The notes below the pieces were generated by a model. It made no database searches. It worked only from the letters and a program-made list of their open reading frames with translations, and was not told the origin of the DNA. DNA of 64,000 nt from Deltaproteobacteria bacterium RIFCSPHIGHO2_02_FULL_44_16 (GTDB taxonomy: Bacteria; UBA10199; 2-02-FULL-44-16): assembly GCA_001798185.1 (NCBI GenBank), contig MGRM01000027.1, positions 1 to 64,000 of the forward strand, given 5' to 3'. The translations under genes were made by a program, and so were the position numbers. Of the stretch, positions 24,958 to 34,117 are shown in pieces. Every line of letters begins with the position of its first letter. Position 1 is the first letter of the stretch.

Positions 24958-27008
24958 TTTTTCAGACCAATGCTTCTGAAGAAAGCTTTCTGATTTGGTT
25001 TTCGGCCGAGGAAATCCTTAAGCATGTCATTTTCGTCTTTTGTTCCACCTGGTTCAAGAATAAATGTTCGATATTCTTTTCCAACCTTCCCACTTAAAAT
25101 TCCTTCTTTTTGAAATCGGCGAAACATATCTGCCGCAAAAACTTCACTCCAGAGATATCCATAATAGGAGGCATCATAGTGCATTAAGTGATCAAAGCTT
25201 GCTTGAAAATGTGTTCCTTCTGGAGCATCGATAAGAAAGATTTCCTTCCAGAGTTTTTTCAACACGGCGTCGGTGTCGACATTTGCACCGTTTGCATAGT
25301 ATTCATGAGCAAGAAAGGCATAGAGAATCTGTCGAGAATAGCGTGCGCCAGCGTAAAGATTTTTTGCTTCGATCATTTTTTTGACCATCTCTTTCGGTAG
25401 CGTTTCCCCTGTTTGATAATGATGGGAAATTTTTTCCAGAACAAGTGGCTCCCAAACCCAGTTTTCGAGCATATTAGACGGAGCTTCGACAAAATCTCGT
25501 GCCACATTCGTTCCTGAAAATTCAATATAGGGGGAGTGGCCGAGCAGGCCATGCATGACATGACCAAACTCATGAAAGAAAGTCTCAACTTCATCATGAG
25601 TAAGCAACGAAGGACGTGACTGAGATGGTTTGGTGAAATTGGCAACCATGGTTGCTACCGGGATTTGTAAACTTTTATCGGGAAGTATATGTGCTGGGAC
25701 AATATCCCACATTGCTGCATGACCATATTTCCCCTCCCGTGGGAAGAGATCGATATAAAAATATCCAATAAGATCGTTGCTTGTATGGTCTCGTACTTCA
25801 AAGACTTGCACATCCGGATGCCAAACATCTTTGACAGAAATTTCTTGAAAGTTCAGTCCGAGAATTTGTTGATAGACTTCAAAGATTCCCTTGAGAACGT
25901 GTTCAAGAGGAAAGTATTCTTTTATTTTTTGATTATCAACGTCGTAACGTAATTTTCGAGCAAATTCATCATAGTAATATCTATCAGCGTCAGTGATTCT
26001 CACAGCTTTCGGGTCTTCATATTTACGTTTGAGTTCAAGCATATCATTGAAATCTTTCTTCAACGGTTTTTTTAGTTTTTGTCGGAGAGCAGTGAGAAAT
26101 TTTTCAACCTGTTTTGGATTTTTCGCCATTCTCAGTTCAAGGATATAGCCTGCATGTGTTTTATAGCCGAGAAGATGTGCAATCTCGGCTCTCATGCGAA
26201 TGATCTCTTCTAAAAGAGCCACATTTTTATCTGCTGCTCGGTTATACATCATTTTTTGTAATCGGTCGCGAGCATCCCCGCTTTTTGCATTGCGCACAAA
26301 TGGGAAATAGTCAGGATAGGCATTTGTAATTTTGTATTTTCCATCAGGTATTTTTTCAAGACGACTAATATAGTCATCTGGTAAACCTTCCAATTCTTCT
26401 CTGGTGACCGTAATAAAACTTTTATCCTCTTGAATGTTTTTACTGAAATCTGATGTCAGTTGAACCAAATTTTTTTTCAAGGTGATAATTTTTTCGCGAA
26501 TATCCTTTGGTTGTAAAAGCCCATTACGCTTAAAATCTCGAAGTGTTTCCTCCAGAAGTTTTTCATCAAGAGGCGAGAGTTTTTCTTTCTTTTGCGCATA
26601 TATTTGAATGGCATTGAAAAGATCCTCACGTGTAAAAACTTCAATGCCGAACTGATCAAGCTTTACTTCACATGTTTGAGCAGTATCTCGAATTTTTTCA
26701 TCAGGCGAAACGTTTGAGAGAAAAGCAAGTGGAGCAAGTGTCGTGATGAAATCTGCTTGGATGCGACTCAGTTCTGCTACTGTATTCTGAAAAGTTCTGG
26801 TGTCATCTGTCAGCAACGTCAAAAGTTTTAGACTTTTTTCTGCTTCCACGATCGCTGCATCGCATTTTTGCGAAATTTCTTTTGCTTCATACGTGAAAGA
26901 AGGGAGCGTTGTTGTCAGTTTTTGTATCTCTGTATGTGCCGATAAGCCGGGAAGGGTGATGGTCAAAAGAGCGATAAGAATAACAAGCAGACGATGACGA
27001 ACGTGCAT
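24954..27008 (-). CDS. M3 family zinc oligopeptidase, exported paralogue
   Basis: A 684-residue paralogue of the next gene. The zinc motif H-E-F-G-H lies at residues 479-483 (then V-M-H-G-L-L-G), with V-E-A-P-S-N-M-L-E-N-W as third-ligand region and Y-D-A-S-Y-Y-G-Y-L-W-S near the end. The start at 27008 (GAGGAG 7 nt upstream) gives a clear signal peptide, hydrophobic and ending L-S-A-H. One copy thus acts outside the cytoplasm and the other inside, a plausible division of labour. The open frame extends to 27245 but the extra part reads across the next gene. Confidence 0.9.
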   Translation of the reverse strand: MHVRHRLLVILIALLTITLPGLSAHTEIQKLTTTLPSFTYEAKEISQKCDAAIVEAEKSLKLLTLLTDDTRTFQNTVAELSRIQADFITTLAPLAFLSNVSPDEKIRDTAQTCEVKLDQFGIEVFTREDLFNAIQIYAQKKEKLSPLDEKLLEETLRDFKRNGLLQPKDIREKIITLKKNLVQLTSDFSKNIQEDKSFITVTREELEGLPDDYISRLEKIPDGKYKITNAYPDYFPFVRNAKSGDARDRLQKMMYNRAADKNVALLEEIIRMRAEIAHLLGYKTHAGYILELRMAKNPKQVEKFLTALRQKLKKPLKKDFNDMLELKRKYEDPKAVRITDADRYYYDEFARKLRYDVDNQKIKEYFPLEHVLKGIFEVYQQILGLNFQEISVKDVWHPDVQVFEVRDHTSNDLIGYFYIDLFPREGKYGHAAMWDIVPAHILPDKSLQIPVATMVANFTKPSQSRPSLLTHDEVETFFHEFGHVMHGLLGHSPYIEFSGTNVARDFVEAPSNMLENWVWEPLVLEKISHHYQTGETLPKEMVKKMIEAKNLYAGARYSRQILYAFLAHEYYANGANVDTDAVLKKLWKEIFLIDAPEGTHFQASFDHLMHYDASYYGYLWSEVFAADMFRRFQKEGILSGKVGKEYRTFILEPGGTKDENDMLKDFLGRKPNQKAFFRSIGLKK

Positions 27009-27087
27009 AAACTTTCTCCTCAAAGGTTGTGAAAAGTTAAATGAAAGATCCGCTTTCATAGCAATATCAATACAGTCTGACAAGGGA

Positions 27088-27681
27088 CTAACACCCAGGG
27101 CCTGAATAAGAGAAGTCACTGCCGATGACGTAATTGCAGCCCCCTTGGCTTCCGGAGCCGATTCCTGTGTTGAAACTTCGATGAAGAGTTCCACCTTGTG
27201 ACCAGGAACCACCTTGTCCATGCGCATTTGCTGCTTGGATGACATTCACGACAAAGGGAACTCCGAAGGCATTCAGACCTGCAAGATTCCCTTGTTGATC
27301 AAGAGTATATTTCCCCGGCATGGGATATCCCCCTCCAGCTCGCGCAGTCCACCACAAAGCTTCGTTTTGTGAAACTTCACGATTATTGATAAAAACTTTT
27401 GAACTTCCTTTGGAGGCAGAAGGAGAAAGTTCACCAACACAATGTTTCGGGAAAAGAAATCCCATTGCAGGTCCTTCCCACTGTCCCCAAAGACCTGATG
27501 TTTTATCGCACCAATATTTTCCTGACTTTGGTTGAACACCATAAACTTTTTTGATCTCTGCAAGTTGAACTTGAGTCAACTCTTGATTGTTCATGATCAC
27601 TTTTGCAGGTGCATTTTTTTGCTCTGCAAATGCAGATTGAGAAATGCAAAAAAGAAGAACAATAAAAATAAATTTTTTCAT
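27088..27681 (-). CDS. Exported protein with duplicated YWxD-SGLWG motifs
   Basis: A 197-residue protein with a signal peptide (M-K-K-F-I, ending S-A-F-A). The mature part contains two related units: V-I-M-N-N-Q-E-L-T, then Y-W-C-D-K-T-S-G-L-W-G-Q-W-E-G-P, A-M-G-F-L-F-P; and V-F-I-N-N-R-E-V-S with Y-P-M-P-G-K-Y-T-L-D-Q-Q-G-N. This alternation is known from myxobacterial and other secreted proteins of unknown function. The C-terminus is Gly/Ser-rich with two Cys (G-G-C-N and P-G-C). The ATG at 27681 is chosen for the signal peptide. Confidence 0.6.
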   Translation of the reverse strand: MKKFIFIVLLFCISQSAFAEQKNAPAKVIMNNQELTQVQLAEIKKVYGVQPKSGKYWCDKTSGLWGQWEGPAMGFLFPKHCVGELSPSASKGSSKVFINNREVSQNEALWWTARAGGGYPMPGKYTLDQQGNLAGLNAFGVPFVVNVIQAANAHGQGGSWSQGGTLHRSFNTGIGSGSQGGCNYVIGSDFSYSGPGC

Positions 27682-27713
27682 AAAAATCCTCGGTATCAAC
27701 GGCTGCTTCGGAC

Positions 27714-27828
27714 AAACTTTCTCGGGCCGCTCCATTGTGGGTCGACCCACAATGTTCGCTTAGCTCTCGACAATTTTATTGTCAAATCCCGGGTGTTAAA
27801 ATTGTCTCGAGATACCCTGCGAAAGTTT
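27714..27828. repeat. Palindromic MITE-like element
   Basis: Imperfect terminal inverted repeats AAACTTTCTCGGG (27714-27726) and CCCTGCGAAAGTTT (27815-27828) bound the element. Inside lie a perfect 22-bp palindrome CATTGTGGGTCGACCCACAATG-like (27733-27754) and a second inverted pair, CTCGACAATTTT and AAAATTGTCTCGAG. There is no coding sequence. It fills the first half of the gap 27682-28023. Confidence 0.6.
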
Positions 27829-27881
27829 ATCCTCGCGCGCCGTTGTGCACATGTCTTAGGTCGTTTGCAAAATCCTCGTAT

Positions 27882-27965
27882 GTCATTGCGAGGAACACAG
27901 TGACGAAGCAATCTCCTGTAACGGTGTTTTCAGGAGATCGCCACGCCCTTCGGGCTCGCGATGAC
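27882..27965. repeat. Dispersed palindromic repeat (GTCATTGCGAGG type)
   Basis: An 84-bp palindrome starting GTCATTGCGAGG and ending CTCGCGATGAC, with inner arms GCAATCTCCTG and CAGGAGATCGC around a short loop. Repeats of this type (GTCATTGCGAGG ... GCAATCTC) are familiar as dispersed non-coding hairpins in many genomes. It lies between the secreted-protein gene and the YdcZ pair. Confidence 0.75.
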
Positions 27966-28023
27966 GCCCTTTGCAATCAGACTCTGAGAACTTGACGCAG
28001 AGAAAGGTTCTCATTAGAAACAG

Positions 28024-28467
28024 ATGATGTTTGCAAAGCTTTTTCCGATTTTCATCGCCATTCTCGGCGGTATTCTGGTTGCGATTCTCATTCGACTCAA
28101 CGCTGCGCTTGGAGAACGAGTCGGTATTTTGGAATCTTCCTTTGTCGTGCATCTGATAGGAACTATTTTTGCGCTCCCTTTTTTATTTGGAAAATTTTCA
28201 TCCTTTTCGTTCTCACGTCTGAAACAGTTTCCTCCGCATCTTTTTTTCGGTGGAATGTACGGCATATTGATTGTTTTGAGCAGCAATTATCTCGTCAGTC
28301 ATATCGGAATGGCGCTCACCGTTGGGATTTTTTTAGCATCCAATTTAATTTTCGGAACGCTTGCGGATCATTTCGGTGTTTTTGGTCTCCCCGTTTTTCC
28401 CTGTGATCGAAGACGGGTTTTTGGACTTGCGCTCAGCGCTCTCGGGGTTGGTTTTCTTTTGGGGTAA
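28024..28467 (+). CDS. YdcZ/DUF606-type DMT transporter subunit
   Basis: A 147-residue protein with about five hydrophobic segments. The N-terminal I-L-G-G-I-L-V-A-I-L-I-R-L-N-A-A-L-G-E-R-V-G and V-H-L-I-G-T-I-F-A are the N-x-x-L-G and helix-2 motifs of the DUF606 (YdcZ) branch of drug/metabolite transporters. Such small proteins are half-transporters. A second member follows after 2 nt, so a heterodimer is likely. Substrate unknown. Confidence 0.8.
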   Translation: MMFAKLFPIFIAILGGILVAILIRLNAALGERVGILESSFVVHLIGTIFALPFLFGKFSSFSFSRLKQFPPHLFFGGMYGILIVLSSNYLVSHIGMALTVGIFLASNLIFGTLADHFGVFGLPVFPCDRRRVFGLALSALGVGFLLG

Positions 28468-28469
28468 TC

Positions 28470-28955
28470 ATGTTTTCTTTTTTTATTCTCCTTGCAGTGG
28501 TGAATGGTGGCCTTCTGACGCTTCAATGGCTTACCAATGCCGCTCTTGGAAATCATGTGGGGAGTCTTGGAAGTTCTTTTGTGAATCATTTTGTCGGAGC
28601 TATGGTTGGTTTCCTGATTGTTTTATTGGGATTTCGTACTGGAACTTTCGATTTTCAAAACATTCCTTGGTATTATTTTGCAGGTGGTTGTTTGGGGGTG
28701 TTTGTCGTGTATAGTATAAATGTTGCTATCACACATATTGGAGCTATGCTCACCACACTTCTTTTTGTAACGTTTCAACTTCTGACATCAGCAGTGATTG
28801 ATCATTACGGTTTTTTTGAAGCGAAACAGATTCCGCTCGACTCTAAAAGAATCATTGGACTCTTCTTTCTTTTTTTAGGTGCCTGTATTGTGCTGGTAAA
28901 ACCTCGGAAGGAATTAATGAAAGTTAATCTTTCCGAAATTGTTGAGCGATCTTAG
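28470..28955 (+). CDS. YdcZ/DUF606-type DMT transporter subunit
   Basis: A 161-residue homologue of the preceding gene with the same motifs (L-T-L-Q-W-L-T-N-A-A-L-G-N-H-V-G and N-H-F-V-G-A-M-V-G-F). It has about five membrane segments and a charged C-terminus. The sequences differ enough to be an old duplication. The probable functional form is a heterodimer of the two products in the inner membrane. Confidence 0.8.
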   Translation: MFSFFILLAVVNGGLLTLQWLTNAALGNHVGSLGSSFVNHFVGAMVGFLIVLLGFRTGTFDFQNIPWYYFAGGCLGVFVVYSINVAITHIGAMLTTLLFVTFQLLTSAVIDHYGFFEAKQIPLDSKRIIGLFFLFLGACIVLVKPRKELMKVNLSEIVERS

Positions 28956-29086
28956 GGTGCGTGGACAATGAAGCTATCAAAAAAGAACGAAGATGGATAA
29001 CAAAAAAGAAGAGCGAAGCCAAGGACATCCGAAGTTAATGTCACCGAAGTTATTGTACTAATTCAAAAGAATGTTAGAGGAAGCTG

Positions 29087-31747
29087 ATGCGGCATCGGTT
29101 ATTTTCTTTCATTTCTTTTCTGGTCATACGCCATCCCTGGAAAATCACGGGAGCTTCGCTCTTTCTTACCATTCTTTCGATTTTTTTTGCTCTCTCCCAT
29201 CTTGCCCTTGATGCTGATTACGACAATCTTGTTTCTGAAAAACTTGACTATCATCAGCGGTACAAATCTTTTTTAAGGGAATTTGGAGACCAGGAATATC
29301 TCTATGTTGTCGTGGAAGCAGAAGGAGATCCGCAGCGTGCGCGCGATTTTTTGGATCAGCTTGGAGCAAGACTCACAACCATTCCGGATATTCAGGAAAT
29401 CGCCTGGAAAATAACAGATCCTGCTCTTGAAAAAGGTTTTCTTCTCTATCTTTCAGAAGACGAAATAAAAGAGGTCGGCGATTTTCTTTCGGAAACTCCA
29501 TTTTCTCTCCGTCATATGGCAGCATGGAAAGGGCTCGATTCTTTTTTTGCGGCAATTGCAGGCACTCTTCCGTCAATGACGACGCAGTCTGAAACTTTCC
29601 TCGCGCGCGGATTTACACTTCTTTCAGAGATGATGGACATGATGCAAGAAACGCTCGGGAAGAATGAAATCAAAACCGGAATCTTTGATACATTTTTGCT
29701 GCGGCAGGCTGAAAATTTTGATCCCAAAGGTTATCTTCGGAATGGTGATCTCTTTTTTCTTCTGATGATGCCTCAAAAAGATTTTTCGACGATGTCGGTG
29801 ATCGAAAAACCGTTGGAGGAAATTCGTAAAACAATTGACCTTACGCGAAATGAATTTCCCGGCATCAAGGCGGGATTAACCGGAAGACCGGTGCTTGCAG
29901 CTGATGAGCTGATGGCCACAAATCGGGATATGAATCTTGCAACCGGACTTGCGATTCTTGGTGTTGGTATTCTGTTTATTCTTTTTTTTCGAAGTTTCAC
30001 TCGTCCACTCCTCGCAACGCTTTCATTGTCTATGGGGATTGCCTGGACCTTTGGGGCTGTCGCCCTTTTCTGGGGTGAGTTGACGATTCTTTCTCTTGTC
30101 TTTGCGCTCATTCTTGTTGGAGCAGCCAATGAATATGCTCTTCAATATGTTGGACGCTATGAAGAAGAATTTGCAAAAAGTCGTAATGCGAGTCTCGCAA
30201 CACAACAAAGTCTCATGACAACCGGAAGAGCCAATATCACAACAGCACTTACGACTGCTCTTGTTTTTGCAACCCTCATGTTCACTGATTTTACAGGTCT
30301 CGCACAGCTTGGAATGATTGCCGCCATTGGCATTCTTCTCTGTCTTCTTTCGATGACGGTTGTACTGCCTGCCATGCTTTTTCTTGCAGATGAACGAAAA
30401 TCAGGAACGAACTTTATTTCTTTTCAACCTCTTCAATTTCGTTTTCTCCCAAAACTTTATACTTCACCACGTCTTCTTCTTTTCACTCTTTTTCTTCTGA
30501 CACTTTTCCTGATTCCTTTTGCTTTTCGTGTCCGTTTCGATACGAACCTTTTGCAACTTCAAGCAACAGGGCTTGAATCTGTTATGTTTGAAAACCTCAT
30601 TCTTCAAAAATCGAGCGAGACGACCTATTTTGCCAATATGATCGTGAAGGATACAAAAGAAGCAGAAGAGAAAGCAGATCTCTTGCGACAACTCCCGAGT
30701 GTTCGTCGGGTTGATACGCTTGCTACCGTTATTCCTGAGCGTCAGGAAGAGAAACGAAAACTTCTTTCTTCGTACCTTCCAAAATTCCAACACATTTCGT
30801 TTGCTCAGGTCGAGAGCGATATCGATCGAGAGAAGCTTATCGTCTCTCTCACGCAATTTTCAGGATCGCTTGAAATACTTCTCAAGAAAGCATTTGCTTC
30901 TGGACGTACGGATGCTGTGAATGAACTCGAAACGTTTTTGGAAAAAGTAACGTTACTCCAGAAAAAAATTGAGAGCGCTGATACAGCAGCACTCGAAAGA
31001 CTTGGTGCTTTTCAGATGCTTTTTCTGAACGAACTCAAAAAATATGCAGACATTCTTGTTCAGGGATTTTCTCCAGCCATGATGACAACTAAAAATTTAC
31101 CCCCTTTTTTAAAGAGACGTTTTCTGAGCGAACACGGGAAAGAAGCAATCGTCATTTATCCCAAAGAAAATATTTGGGACCCGCAAGCCCTTGAACATTT
31201 TGTCGATGATATTCGCTCTGTTGATCCACATGTTGTTGGAACCCCGATTGAAGTACATGAATCGGGAAAGTTAATGGTGAAGACACTTCTCGCAACAGCG
31301 TTTCTCTCGGTCTTTGTGATTTTTCTTTGTGTCTGGTGGGATTTTCGCTCAGTGCGACTCACACTTCTTTCTCTTTTTCCTCTTCTTCTCGGAACGACAT
31401 GGCTTTTTGGATGTATGGGACTTTTCAATATTTCTCTCAACATGGCAAATTTTTTTGCGATCCCTATTCTTATTGGTGTTGGTGTAGACAATGGAGTCCA
31501 TCTGCTTCACGGTTTGCATCATGATCGAAATTTGCATGCGATTGGTGAATCAACGGGAAAAGGACTTGTGCTCACTGCATTTTCAAATGCGATCGGTTTT
31601 GGCATGATGATGATCGCAAGTCACAAGGGTCTTGCAAGTTTAGGTCAAATGATGACGATCGGTGCTGCTGCCTGTTTGATTGCAACTGTTGTTGCACTCC
31701 CACCGCTTGCAGCGAGAATTATGAAATGGGAGAAAAAAGATGTTTGA
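29087..31747 (+). CDS. RND/MMPL-family lipid exporter (HpnN-like)
   Basis: An 886-residue RND superfamily exporter with the MMPL arrangement: one N-terminal membrane segment, a periplasmic loop with the conserved D-A-D-Y-D-N-L, five helices (about 300-450), a second loop, and a second helix block at the C-terminus. The helix-4 motif E-Y-A-L-Q-Y-V-G-R-Y-E-E and the later G-V-G-V-D-N-G-V-H-L-L-H are typical. HpnN-like members move lipids such as hopanoids to the outer membrane; here MCE genes follow directly, which supports lipid transport. The ATG is preceded by GAGGAAG. Its stop overlaps the next start by 8 nt. Confidence 0.8.
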   Translation: MRHRLFSFISFLVIRHPWKITGASLFLTILSIFFALSHLALDADYDNLVSEKLDYHQRYKSFLREFGDQEYLYVVVEAEGDPQRARDFLDQLGARLTTIPDIQEIAWKITDPALEKGFLLYLSEDEIKEVGDFLSETPFSLRHMAAWKGLDSFFAAIAGTLPSMTTQSETFLARGFTLLSEMMDMMQETLGKNEIKTGIFDTFLLRQAENFDPKGYLRNGDLFFLLMMPQKDFSTMSVIEKPLEEIRKTIDLTRNEFPGIKAGLTGRPVLAADELMATNRDMNLATGLAILGVGILFILFFRSFTRPLLATLSLSMGIAWTFGAVALFWGELTILSLVFALILVGAANEYALQYVGRYEEEFAKSRNASLATQQSLMTTGRANITTALTTALVFATLMFTDFTGLAQLGMIAAIGILLCLLSMTVVLPAMLFLADERKSGTNFISFQPLQFRFLPKLYTSPRLLLFTLFLLTLFLIPFAFRVRFDTNLLQLQATGLESVMFENLILQKSSETTYFANMIVKDTKEAEEKADLLRQLPSVRRVDTLATVIPERQEEKRKLLSSYLPKFQHISFAQVESDIDREKLIVSLTQFSGSLEILLKKAFASGRTDAVNELETFLEKVTLLQKKIESADTAALERLGAFQMLFLNELKKYADILVQGFSPAMMTTKNLPPFLKRRFLSEHGKEAIVIYPKENIWDPQALEHFVDDIRSVDPHVVGTPIEVHESGKLMVKTLLATAFLSVFVIFLCVWWDFRSVRLTLLSLFPLLLGTTWLFGCMGLFNISLNMANFFAIPILIGVGVDNGVHLLHGLHHDRNLHAIGESTGKGLVLTAFSNAIGFGMMMIASHKGLASLGQMMTIGAAACLIATVVALPPLAARIMKWEKKDV

Positions 31748-32519
31748 AGCTTTAGGACGGTCATTGCTCAAATCATTCAGCGCACCTCTGATGATGAGTA
31801 CCATGTTTTGTGAGGCGCTGAAAACTGCTTGGACAGAGCGTGGCAAGAGCGACAAGCTTGTTTGGAACGTTATCTTTCAACAGATTCTTTTCACTGGGGT
31901 TGAAGCGATGAAGGTTGTGACGATCATTGCGCTCCTTCTTGGTTTTGTAACGATTATTCAAACCGTAACACAACTTCCGAAAGTGGGAGGCGAAGCGCTT
32001 ATCGGCAAGATGCTTGTGCTTGTAGTTGTACGAGAACTTGGTCCGATGCTCACCGCTTTTATTATTATCGGCAGATCAGGAACCGCGATTGCGATTGAAA
32101 TTGGCAATATGATCGTTAATCATGAGATCGAAGCCATCGAGATGATGGGCATTAATCCGCTTCGTTTTATCGTGCTTCCGCGCCTCATTGGAGTGACTAT
32201 TGCTGTTGCTTGTCTTTCCCTCTACTTTACAATTGTTGCTCTTTTTGGAGGATTTCTTTTTTCAAAATTTTTTACTTTTTATCCTTTTCCTGTTTTTCTC
32301 GATCATTTAGGAAGTGCGTTTGGGGTGTGGGATCTCACGGTCAATATCATGAAATGTACGTTGTTTGGCGTGATTGTTGCTGCCATCTGCTGCTATCGGG
32401 GATTCACGGTAAAATTTTCTTCAACAGAAGTTCCGCAGGTGACAACAAAAGCTGTTGTGGGTTCAATATATGTTTGTTTTTTAATCAATGCCGTTATCAC
32501 AGCATTTTTCTATATATAA
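31740..32519 (+). CDS. MlaE-like MCE-system permease
   Basis: A 259-residue MlaE/YrbE-family inner-membrane permease of a phospholipid transporter. It has an amphipathic N-terminus and about five membrane helices. The family motifs R-E-L-G-P-M-L-T-A, G-R-S-G-T-A-I-A-I-E-I-G, I-E-A-I-E-M-M-G-I-N-P and P-R-L-I-G are all present. It overlaps the RND gene upstream and is followed by the ATPase and MCE genes, so the operon builds a complete MCE transporter plus exporter. Confidence 0.9.
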   Translation: MFEALGRSLLKSFSAPLMMSTMFCEALKTAWTERGKSDKLVWNVIFQQILFTGVEAMKVVTIIALLLGFVTIIQTVTQLPKVGGEALIGKMLVLVVVRELGPMLTAFIIIGRSGTAIAIEIGNMIVNHEIEAIEMMGINPLRFIVLPRLIGVTIAVACLSLYFTIVALFGGFLFSKFFTFYPFPVFLDHLGSAFGVWDLTVNIMKCTLFGVIVAAICCYRGFTVKFSSTEVPQVTTKAVVGSIYVCFLINAVITAFFYI

Positions 32520-32523
32520 TGAT

Positions 32524-33189
32524 ATGGGCTATTCACTTGAGCTGAACAATATCACGTTTTCTTATAGTATGGTGCCGTTTCTCACCGGGGTCTCTTTGTG
32601 TGTACAACCGGGAGAAGTTATAGGTATCACGGCAAAAGCTGGAGATGGGAAAACAACACTGCTCAAGATCTGTGCTGGGCTCATTGAGCCGCAACAAGGA
32701 GTCCTGCTTATTGATCGCAAACATTTTTGGCAGCTTTCCATGAAAGAACAATATCGGCTCCGTGGTGAGTTGGGTTTTTTGTTTCAAGAGGGTGGACTCA
32801 TTGCAAACATGACGATCTTTAAAAATTTGGCTCTTCCGCTTCAGTACCATGCTTTGTTCTCTGAAAAAGAAATTGCAACCATGATCGATCAATGGCTTTC
32901 AAAAATGAAACTTATGCCGTATCGCGATCTTCGACCAGCAGCTCTTTCATCTGGTCTTCGGCGCGCTGCTGGTTTCATTCGCACGATGATGCATGAAGCA
33001 AAACTTTTCTTCTGGGATGAGCCCACGGAAGGGGTGTCGCAGGAACTTATTGCCCAGATTGGGGAGGCGATTGAGCATGCAAAAAAGAGGGGAGTGGCTT
33101 CGATTTTGACAACACAAGATGAAGCTTTTCTACGTCAATATACTGATCGTACGTTGACTCTCGTTGACGGAAAACTTGAAGAGAGATAA
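32524..33189 (+). CDS. MCE-system ABC ATPase, divergent
   Basis: A 221-residue ABC ATPase, the MlaF equivalent. It has a poor Walker A (A-K-A-G-D-G-K-T-T; the first Gly of G-x-x-G-x-G-K-T is Ala), a changed signature (A-L-S-S-G-L-R-R-A-A instead of L-S-G-G), and Walker B F-F-W-D-E-P-T-E-G-V. The lysine and Walker B residues stay, so activity is possible but unusual. I chose the ATG at 32524, four bases after the permease stop, over the upstream start that overlaps the permease. Compare with the standard ATPase at 62133. Confidence 0.8.
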   Translation: MGYSLELNNITFSYSMVPFLTGVSLCVQPGEVIGITAKAGDGKTTLLKICAGLIEPQQGVLLIDRKHFWQLSMKEQYRLRGELGFLFQEGGLIANMTIFKNLALPLQYHALFSEKEIATMIDQWLSKMKLMPYRDLRPAALSSGLRRAAGFIRTMMHEAKLFFWDEPTEGVSQELIAQIGEAIEHAKKRGVASILTTQDEAFLRQYTDRTLTLVDGKLEER

Positions 33190-33200
33190 AAAGACAAACG

Positions 33201-33974
33201 ATGCCATTTAAATTTCGCCATCTCCAAAAAATAGTGGGAGGTTTTTTTATTCTCTCCTGTCTTGCGTTCTTTGTGCTTACAGCTGTTGTTGCTCGCGGTG
33301 AAAAATGGTTTCAAAAATATGTTCACTATACAACCCATTTTTCTGCAGCTGAAGGTTTAAGCTCCGGAGCAAGTGTGATGCTCAAAGGATTGCAGGTTGG
33401 GCTTATCGATCATGTGACGCTTGATACAGATAATCGAGTGAAAATTGAGTTTCGCATTTTTGAGGAATATGCTGATCGCGTGCGAGGAGGCACGGAAGTT
33501 TCTGTTCTCTCCTCATTTTTTGGTTCAAGCCAGCTTGAGCTTTCTTTAGGACCGCAAAACAATGAACTCATTGCGGAAAAGAGTGAAATTCCCGCAAGCA
33601 CACAGACGGGCGGAAAACTCGATGAACTTTTAGAAACATTTGGAAATATCGCAAAGCGTTTGGAAGATCCTCAAGGTGACTTGATGCAGATTTTGCAAAA
33701 TATGAAGGGAATTACGGAAAACGTTGATAAAGCCATGGCGCCGACTGATGGCTCTCTTTACAGTGAACTGCTCTCTTCCATGAATCATCTCGATAAAATT
33801 TTAAATGGTCTCGAGACTTCGACACCGGACATGCGCGATGCAATCGGAGAAGCTCGGAAGGGACTGTGGGAGGCAAATAAAGTGATCAAAGCCTTACAGA
33901 AAAATTTTCTACTTCGTGGAAATGTCGAACAGCTCTTTGAAGAGGATTCGGTCATAAGAGCTGAAGGGAGATGA
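33201..33974 (+). CDS. MlaD-like MCE substrate-binding protein
   Basis: A 257-residue protein with an N-terminal signal-anchor (G-G-F-F-I-L-S-C-L-A-F-F-V-L-T-A) and an MCE domain. The MCE core is H-F-S-A-A-E-G-L-S-S-G-A-S-V-M-L-K-G-L-Q-V-G, followed by strands ending at S-S-Q-L-E-L-S-L-G-P. The C-terminal 120 residues are helical, as in MCE proteins that extend into a periplasmic bundle. The MCE domains form a hexameric ring carrying lipids between membranes. Its stop overlaps the start of the downstream TPR frame. Confidence 0.85.
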   Translation: MPFKFRHLQKIVGGFFILSCLAFFVLTAVVARGEKWFQKYVHYTTHFSAAEGLSSGASVMLKGLQVGLIDHVTLDTDNRVKIEFRIFEEYADRVRGGTEVSVLSSFFGSSQLELSLGPQNNELIAEKSEIPASTQTGGKLDELLETFGNIAKRLEDPQGDLMQILQNMKGITENVDKAMAPTDGSLYSELLSSMNHLDKILNGLETSTPDMRDAIGEARKGLWEANKVIKALQKNFLLRGNVEQLFEEDSVIRAEGR

Positions 33975-33988
33975 TCATGAGACGAAGA

Positions 33989-34062
33989 CGAACCAAAAGG
34001 TGCCTGACATCTTTCTGGCATGGTTTTGATGCAAGAAAGTGTCTGGCACTTCTTTTGGTTCG
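33989..34062. repeat. Palindromic element at the mce/TPR junction
   Basis: A 74-bp inverted repeat: CGAACCAAAAG at the left and CTTTTGGTTCG at the right, with further matching blocks TGCC/GGCA, GACA/TGTC and TTTCT/AGAAA and a central GTTTTGAT loop. The open frame of the TPR gene runs through it, but its 74 bp are not a multiple of 3, so it probably was not inserted into an existing coding region. A second small inverted repeat (GCCCTGAGCAAAGTCGAAGGGC, 34091-34112) follows. Confidence 0.65.
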
Positions 34063-34117
34063 CAATCATAAAATTTTCTCGAGATTCTTCGCCCTGAGCA
34101 AAGTCGAAGGGCTTAGT

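Noticed and set aside
34042-34057. TGGCAC-TTCTT-TTGGT as a sigma-54 promoter
   Set aside because: The -12 half is poor and the site is part of a palindromic element inside an operon.
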